From Pseudothioglobus sp905182815 (lineage in GTDB: Bacteria > Pseudomonadota > Gammaproteobacteria > PS1 > Pseudothioglobaceae), in NCBI RefSeq assembly GCF_048087625.1, contig NZ_CP159805.1:186001-250000 (forward strand): a stretch of DNA of 64,000 bases, in the 5' to 3' direction. A model generated the notes under the pieces. The model did no database searches and had not been told where the DNA came from. It saw only the letters and a list, made by a program, of their open reading frames with translations. The translations under genes and the position numbers were made by a program. The stretch's first letter is position 1; each line of letters begins with the position of its first letter. This document shows positions 59,360 through 64,000 of this stretch, piece after piece.

Positions 59360-59423
59360 GTCATCATTCCTAAGTTAATATAAAGGAAAGACATTCTACA
59401 ATAAAATTATTCACTATAAAGCC

Positions 59424-59448
59424 TTTCATAATAGGGATTATTATGAAA
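59424..59448. promoter_or_regulatory. 10-bp inverted repeat in the divergent 59.36-59.52 kb gap
   Basis: TTTCATAATA and TATTATGAAA flank GGGAT, and TTTTTTT follows on the plus strand. It lies between the divergent exported-protein and lipocalin genes, so it could be an operator or a weak terminator for an unknown plus transcript. Confidence 0.4.
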
Positions 59449-59522
59449 TATTTTTTTATAAATTATGAAATAACGAGAACTAGAATGCACTACCTCAGTT
59501 CAAGTTGATATAAAATAATAGA

Positions 59523-60062
59523 ATGAAAAAACTACTCTTAATCTTATTGATATCTCTTGGTTTAATTGGGTGTACTAGTAACCAAATTTTTGTTGGCAGT
59601 TCACCAGAGCCTATGCCAGTGGTAGACTATGTCGACCTTGATCGGTTCATGGGCGATTGGTATGTAATTGCTACTATCCCAACGTTTCTCGAAAGGGACG
59701 CCTACAATCCCATTGAAACCTATAAGCGTGATAATGATGGAAGTATTGCAACGACCTTTACTTTTAATAAAGGAAGTTTGAACGGTCCAACTAAGATATA
59801 TCGACCTCGTGGATTTGTTAAAGATAAGCGCACCAACGCGATTTGGGGTATGCAGTTTGTCTGGCCAATAAAGGCGGATTATAGAATTGTGTATTTAGAT
59901 GATACCTACCAACAAACCATTATTGGGCGAACCAGTCGAGACTATGTATGGATTATGGCACGAACGCCAACGATTTCCCAAAAAGACTACTCAAGCTTGG
60001 TGGCTCGGGTAGATTCCCTTGGGTATGATCTAGATGATTTGCAAAAAGCAACTCATAAATGA
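59523..60062 (+). CDS. blc: bacterial lipocalin (outer-membrane lipoprotein)
   Basis: The 179-residue protein has a lipobox (LGLIGCTS, Cys17) and the lipocalin fingerprint DLDRFMGDWYVIATIPTFLE near residue 40. FVWPIKADYRIVYLDD and the end segment with WIMARTPTISQKDY are also typical of Blc. These proteins bind fatty acids or lysophospholipids in the envelope. It is preceded by the repeat shared with 57691-57714. Confidence 0.92.
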   Translation: MKKLLLILLISLGLIGCTSNQIFVGSSPEPMPVVDYVDLDRFMGDWYVIATIPTFLERDAYNPIETYKRDNDGSIATTFTFNKGSLNGPTKIYRPRGFVKDKRTNAIWGMQFVWPIKADYRIVYLDDTYQQTIIGRTSRDYVWIMARTPTISQKDYSSLVARVDSLGYDLDDLQKATHK

Positions 60063-60118
60063 GTTACTGAATCAATAGTATTTTTGTAAGGAGAAGTTTT
60101 TAGTTAGGAGAAGTAAGA

Positions 60119-60397
60119 ATGGCAAAGTATGGAGTTATCTTAAAGTTGAGTTATAAAGGAAAGGCTATTGAAGAGGCAGATGTGCCTATCATTGTTGATG
60201 CTCTAGACCTAGAAGAAGTATTACGCACCCTAGAAGAAGATATGGAAATTCAAATTGAACTAGAAGATTTTGCAAATCAGAATTATGGGGAACTTGAGTT
60301 TGATGCTTGGAAACCTATAAAGATTTTCCAATTTACCTTGACGGAAGATGGTGATATAGATGAAGATAATGAGCCTAATGTTGTTTGGGAAGTATGA
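60119..60397 (+). CDS. acidic hypothetical protein
   Basis: The 92-residue product is strongly acidic (many Glu and Asp) and has no signal peptide or cysteines. It reads MAKYGVILKLSYKGKAIEEA and contains VDALDLEEVLRTLEEDMEIQ. A GGAGAAG ribosome site precedes the ATG. I recognise no family. Its place between blc and plsY gives no clue to function. Confidence 0.55.
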   Translation: MAKYGVILKLSYKGKAIEEADVPIIVDALDLEEVLRTLEEDMEIQIELEDFANQNYGELEFDAWKPIKIFQFTLTEDGDIDEDNEPNVVWEV

Positions 60398-60453
60398 AAA
60401 AAATATTAGTCAATAATTCATGACCACACCTCATACCTCATAGAGGACTTTAG

Positions 60454-61035
60454 CTATGACCCAATAGCTCCCTCATCTCCACTCATAATTCTTTTAATAT
60501 TTTCGCGATGAGTAAAATAAATAAAAAGATTTATGAGAAAAATTACTAGAGTGGCTTTAAAGTTATGAGTGGTAATAAAATAAAAATATACAGGAGAAAG
60601 TAATGTAGCAGTTAACGCTGCAACAGATGAAATTTTTATTACTTTTGCAACGAAAAGCCAGATAATTGAAAATGTTAATCCCACAAAGAAGTTTAAACCT
60701 ATTAATCCTCCAAGGTAAGTTGCAACACCTTTTCCTCCTTTGAAACCATAAAAAATTGGAAATACATGCCCAAGAAATGCACAAAGTAAAATGATTGTCA
60801 GCTCAAATAAACTAAAGCCCAAATAATGAGCCAGAATTACCGGTAAAGTTCCCTTTAAGCCATCAAACAACAGAACGAATGCGGCTATTTTTTTACCCCC
60901 TATACGAAGAACATTAGTAGCACCAGGGTTTTTAGAGCCTTTAGTTCTTGGGTCTGGGAGGCCCATAATCTTACAAATAATAATAGCGCTTGAGATTGAA
61001 CCAAGCAAGTAGCTAGCAATTAGAAAGTAAAACAA
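60454..61035 (-). CDS. plsY: glycerol-3-phosphate acyltransferase
   Basis: PlsY makes lysophosphatidate from acyl phosphate and glycerol-3-phosphate in the inner membrane. The 193-residue protein has five membrane helices and the conserved loops SYLLGSISSAI, DPRTKGSKNPGATNVLRIGG near 33 and GHVFPIFYGFKGGKGVAT near 88. It is divergent from folB across a gap of about 130 bp. The plsY-folB pairing is common in Gammaproteobacteria. Confidence 0.95.
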   Translation of the reverse strand: MFYFLIASYLLGSISSAIIICKIMGLPDPRTKGSKNPGATNVLRIGGKKIAAFVLLFDGLKGTLPVILAHYLGFSLFELTIILLCAFLGHVFPIFYGFKGGKGVATYLGGLIGLNFFVGLTFSIIWLFVAKVIKISSVAALTATLLSPVYFYFITTHNFKATLVIFLINLFIYFTHRENIKRIMSGDEGAIGS

Positions 61036-61166
61036 GTAGTTCTCCTGATTTTGACCCTAATGAATTTTAGGACTATTTATAAATTATATCAATGAAAACA
61101 TTTTATTGTAGCAATCAAAGGATTTCTCAAAGGTATCATAATAGTTTTTTTTAGGGTAGATTAAAT

Positions 61167-61520
61167 ATGGATATTGTTTTTGTTCAGGGTCTTAAAGTAG
61201 ATACAGTTATAGGCATTTATGATTGGGAAAGAAAAATTCGCCAAGACATAATATTAGATATAGAGATGTCTTCAGATATTGCTAAAGCAGCAGCTACTGA
61301 TCATATTGATCAGGCTTTAAACTATAAAAATATTTGTAAGCGTATTATAGGTTTTGTGAAAGAGTCTGAATTTCAACTAGTTGAAACCTTGGCAGAGAAA
61401 ATTTGCCAGATTATTCTTAATGAGTTTGATGTTAGTTGGGTTAAATTAAAACTAAACAAAGGAGAGGCAATTACTGGCGCTGAAGGTGTTGGTGTAATTA
61501 TTGAGAGGTCAGCTGGCTAA
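61167..61520 (+). CDS. folB: dihydroneopterin aldolase
   Basis: The 117-residue protein carries the FolB pattern MDIVFVQGLKVDTVIGIYDW at the start, then the ERKIRQDIILDIEMS segment, LNYKNICKRIIGFV with the catalytic Lys/Tyr region, and VKLNKGEAI-like ending. FolB cleaves dihydroneopterin in folate synthesis. It overlaps folK by one base and both probably share a promoter. Confidence 0.94.
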   Translation: MDIVFVQGLKVDTVIGIYDWERKIRQDIILDIEMSSDIAKAAATDHIDQALNYKNICKRIIGFVKESEFQLVETLAEKICQIILNEFDVSWVKLKLNKGEAITGAEGVGVIIERSAG

Positions 61521-62014
61521 TGAGCTTACTGCACTTTAACATTGGCTCAAACCAAGATAGACGAAAAAATATTCGTTTAGCATTGGATAGTCTTGAATCA
61601 AACTTTACAGAAATTACTATGTCATCACTCTTTGAGAGTCCCTCCGAAGGCTTTGTTGGGAGTAAATTTTATAATATTGGCGTTAATGTTGAAACAGATA
61701 AAAATATTAATGATGTTGTAAATATTTTGCATGATATTGAAAATACCTTGGGTAGGGATCGTAACTTACCAAAGTTCTCTTCTAGAATAATAGATTTAGA
61801 TCTTGTTTTATATGATGATGTCATTGACGATAAATTAAATATTCCTCGACGCGATATTTTAAAGTATGCTTTTGTTTTAGCACCTCTTGCAGAGCTTAAT
61901 CCAAATGGTATTCATCCTCAGGAAAGAATTTCCTATTTGGATCTTTGGAAGGAGTTCCAATCAAGCAAGGAATTTGACTTAAACCAGTATAATATTGATA
62001 AACTTTTTGATTAA
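61520..62014 (+). CDS. folK: 2-amino-4-hydroxy-6-hydroxymethyldihydropteridine pyrophosphokinase
   Basis: FolK transfers pyrophosphate to hydroxymethyldihydropterin. The 164-residue protein has FNIGSNQDRRKNIRLALDSL at the start, the RDRNLPKFSSRIIDLDLVLY motif near 80-98 and FVLAPLAELNPNG near 117. It follows folB with a one-base overlap (TAATG-type) and overlaps the next start by one base. The folate genes support the heavy use of folate-linked C1 chemistry. Confidence 0.94.
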   Translation: MSLLHFNIGSNQDRRKNIRLALDSLESNFTEITMSSLFESPSEGFVGSKFYNIGVNVETDKNINDVVNILHDIENTLGRDRNLPKFSSRIIDLDLVLYDDVIDDKLNIPRRDILKYAFVLAPLAELNPNGIHPQERISYLDLWKEFQSSKEFDLNQYNIDKLFD

Positions 62015-62652
62015 TGAGTACAAATATGAAAAAAATAACAGCACTATCTTCTCTGATCATTCTTTCAGTTTTTGTGTTTTTTACAAACACCACTCAAGCA
62101 GAATTTGTTGCTGGTAAAAATTATATTGTCTTAGATAAGGCAATTGAAACTGAGACTGGCAGTCAAGTGGAAGTTAGAGAACTTTTTTGGTATTTTTGTC
62201 CTCATTGTTTCACTGTTCATCCTTTGCTAGATAATTGGTTAAAAACAATGGATAGTTCTGCTCAATTTATTCTTCAGCCGGCAGTTTTTCCAGGTTGGGA
62301 GTATGGAGCTAGTTTTTACTATATTCTTGAGGAATTAGGCGAAGTGGATAGATTACACGGAGCCCTATTTAATGCAATCCATATTCAAAAATTACAGTTT
62401 AAAACACAACAAGACTTTGTTGCATGGCTCGCTTTTAATGGAGTAGATGAAGAGAAGGCAAATAAAGTTTATAACTCCTTCCCAGTAAAAATTGCTGTTA
62501 ATAAGGCAAAGGCTAATACTTATAAATATCGTATTCCTGGAGTCCCAGCTTTTATTGTAAATGGCAAGTATATGGTTAATGGAACCAGTGCTGGAAGTTC
62601 TGAGAAAATTTTTGAAGTAATTGACTATCTAATTCAAAAAGAATCTCAATAA
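62014..62652 (+). CDS. dsbA: thiol:disulfide interchange protein DsbA
   Basis: The 212-residue periplasmic oxidase has a signal peptide (KKITALSSLIILSVFVFF to TTQA) and the active-site CPHC (residues 62-65) in FWYFCPHCFTVHP. The cis-Pro loop GVPAFIVNGKY lies near 187. DsbA introduces disulfides into exported proteins. An ATG at 62026 is an alternative start four codons in. The overlap with folK suggests cotranscription. Confidence 0.92.
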   Translation: MSTNMKKITALSSLIILSVFVFFTNTTQAEFVAGKNYIVLDKAIETETGSQVEVRELFWYFCPHCFTVHPLLDNWLKTMDSSAQFILQPAVFPGWEYGASFYYILEELGEVDRLHGALFNAIHIQKLQFKTQQDFVAWLAFNGVDEEKANKVYNSFPVKIAVNKAKANTYKYRIPGVPAFIVNGKYMVNGTSAGSSEKIFEVIDYLIQKESQ

Positions 62653-62657
62653 TAAAT

Positions 62658-63437
62658 ATGGTTAGGCTTGAAGCCGATTCAGTTTTATTATTTTCGGGGC
62701 TAGACCCATCTGGAGCAGCAGGGGTTTCAGCGGATATTGAAACAATAAATCAATTTGGAGTGACTCCACTTCCAATAATTACTACGCTTACTGCTCAAAA
62801 TACTCAGCGAGTTCTATCTCTTGAGCCAACAAAAAATAGCCTTTTAGAGTTGCAGTTTAAGTTAATTGATGAGGATATTAGTTTTAATACAGTCAAAATA
62901 GGACTACTAGGCACATCGTCACAAGTTAAAACTATTTCAAAATTGCTATCTAATAAGCAGGGACTAAATATCGTTCTTGATCCAATAATAAGTTCGAGTA
63001 CAGATGATATTCTAAGCAGCAAAGAGATGATTGATGCCATGAAGAATGAGCTCATCCCTTTGTGCTTAATAGTGACACCTAATTTAGCTGAATTAAACGC
63101 TCTGGCTCCTGGACTCAATGAAGAGTCAGCAATATCTAGTTTAAATTGCCCTTGGGTACTTTTAACGACTTCTGATAGCTCTGAAATTCAAGTTGAACAT
63201 CGTTTATATCATAATGCTAATTTGATAAGTAAATTTACCTATAAGAAATTGACAGGCCAGTATCATGGTTCTGGATGCACATTATCTAGTGCCATTGCAG
63301 CTTTGCTGGCAGATAATGTACCTGTTGAAGATGCCTGTAAAAAGGCTCTTGACTATACCTACCAATCTTTATTAAGCGCTAAAAAGGTTGGTAAAATGCA
63401 GTATCATCCAAATAGAACTTTTCCTAAACAATTATGA
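62658..63437 (+). CDS. thiD: hydroxymethylpyrimidine/phosphomethylpyrimidine kinase-like protein
   Basis: The 259-residue ribokinase-fold protein has FSGLDPSGAAGVSADIETIN at the start, LDPIISSS and TPNLAELNALAP in the middle and GQYHGSGCTLSSAIAALLAD with the catalytic region near the end. This is ThiD, which phosphorylates the thiamin pyrimidine twice. The first Gly-rich loop (SGLDPSGAAG) deviates slightly from the usual AGSDxSGGAG. Its stop overlaps the hisC ATG by four bases. Confidence 0.88.
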   Translation: MVRLEADSVLLFSGLDPSGAAGVSADIETINQFGVTPLPIITTLTAQNTQRVLSLEPTKNSLLELQFKLIDEDISFNTVKIGLLGTSSQVKTISKLLSNKQGLNIVLDPIISSSTDDILSSKEMIDAMKNELIPLCLIVTPNLAELNALAPGLNEESAISSLNCPWVLLTTSDSSEIQVEHRLYHNANLISKFTYKKLTGQYHGSGCTLSSAIAALLADNVPVEDACKKALDYTYQSLLSAKKVGKMQYHPNRTFPKQL

Positions 63438-64000
63438 CCTTTATTGATCAATGGCTAAGATCTGATATTAGAAATATCAATGCTTACCATGTTCCTTCTG
63501 CAAAGAATATGCTCAAGATGGATGCAATGGAAAGTCCATTTGGTGTTCCTGAAGAATTAAAAGATGAATTCTTAGAGTATATATCAAGATCAGAAGTAAA
63601 TCGCTATCCAGATGCAAGTGCTGAAGAACTTCAAGTTACTCTAAGAAACTTAATGGGCATCCCAAAAGATTTTGGCGTGCTTCTTGGAAATGGCTCAGAT
63701 GAGTTAATTCAACTATTGTCACTAGCCTGCAGCAGTGGTGACTCGATAATGAGCTTTGAGCCAAGTTTCGTGATGTACGAACTGGTTTCAAAATTTGCAC
63801 AATTAAATTATCATGGAATTCCATTGGATGAGAATTTTGATATTGATTTAAACGCTACGATATTAGCTATTAAAACTAAAAAACCAAAGTTAATTTTTAT
63901 AGCTTATCCAAACAATCCAACTGGAAATGCTTTTGATTATGATGTGATTAGAGAAATTATTCAGTCTACTGATGCTTTAGTGGTTCTTGATGAAGCTTAC
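63434..64000 (+). CDS. hisC: histidinol-phosphate aminotransferase, N-terminal part (runs off the window)
   Basis: The first 189 codons are in the window. The protein reads MTFIDQWLRSDIRNINAYHV and has NRYPDASAEELQ near 54, GNGSDELIQLL near 83, PSFVMYELVS and FIAYPNNPTGNAF near 160, all typical of class I HisC aminotransferases. It makes histidinol phosphate with PLP. The lysine motif lies beyond the edge. The ATG overlaps the thiD stop. Confidence 0.92.
   Translation, partial: MTFIDQWLRSDIRNINAYHVPSAKNMLKMDAMESPFGVPEELKDEFLEYISRSEVNRYPDASAEELQVTLRNLMGIPKDFGVLLGNGSDELIQLLSLACSSGDSIMSFEPSFVMYELVSKFAQLNYHGIPLDENFDIDLNATILAIKTKKPKLIFIAYPNNPTGNAFDYDVIREIIQSTDALVVLDEAY

Overview
The window reads as a chromosomal segment of a low-GC marine gammaproteobacterium with compact intergenic spaces. 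The gene content, including purF-metZ and dusB-fis pairing, 6S RNA beside 5-formyl-THF cyclo-ligase, and several methylated-amine and phosphonate oxidation genes, would fit the SUP05/arctic96BD-19 (Candidatus Thioglobus) group. That placement is inferred from gene content and composition, not from a phylogenetic marker.

Layout. 1-8.2 kb: housekeeping genes (fabA 5' end, metZ, purF, an enlarged cvpA, folC, fxsA, trmB, xthA, pyrE, an NfeD protein). 8.2-14.4 kb: an oxidative island with two 2-oxoglutarate oxygenases, a PhnZ/TmpB-type HD oxygenase, a tandem pair of type II dehydroquinase homologues and a dimethylglycine/sarcosine-dehydrogenase-like flavoprotein. 14.4-18 kb: accessory genes (CIA30 protein, methyltransferase, frameshifted PhyH oxygenase, exported hypothetical) beside tRNA-Ser. 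18.2-24 kb: rpmBG, acnB, purB, rpsP with a repeat tail, rimM. 24-29 kb: SulP transporter, Rieske oxygenase, truA, dgkA, birA. 29-35.4 kb: a co-directional run lptB-tsaD-hisA-ratB-corC-tldE-ubiH-like. 35.4-38.2 kb: cyclo-ligase, 6S RNA, marC, aspartokinase. 38.2-43.5 kb: a second methylated-amine island (PF13769-like small protein, second GcvT-type flavoprotein, M20 amidohydrolase, DDAH, rhodanese). 43.5-54.5 kb: purH, dusB-fis, def, nadB, a candidate small RNA, RND exporter, pcm, lpd, aceF. 54.6-60.4 kb: an ABC exporter and a mosaic of small accessory genes separated by related repeats. 60.4-64 kb: plsY, folB-folK, dsbA, thiD and the 5' end of hisC.

How the genes fit together. The strongest functional story is the TmpA/TmpB-like pair at 9.2-10.9 kb. 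In characterised relatives these convert 2-(trimethylamino)ethylphosphonate to glycine betaine and phosphate. Elsewhere in the window are a Rieske oxygenase and two FAD+GcvT dehydrogenases of the type that strip methyl groups from betaine derivatives onto folate, and a DDAH that would release dimethylamine. Phosphonate or methylated-amine use as a source of P, N and C1 units is therefore a testable inference.

The most unusual non-coding signal is a family of six related 5' elements (14-18 kb and 56-58 kb). Three carry a TTGGAC-17 bp-TATAAT-like promoter, and two of these place the ATG six bases after the -10 box, as expected for leaderless mRNAs. The same accessory DNA shows a duplication scar around an inserted block and paired 11-bp direct repeats.
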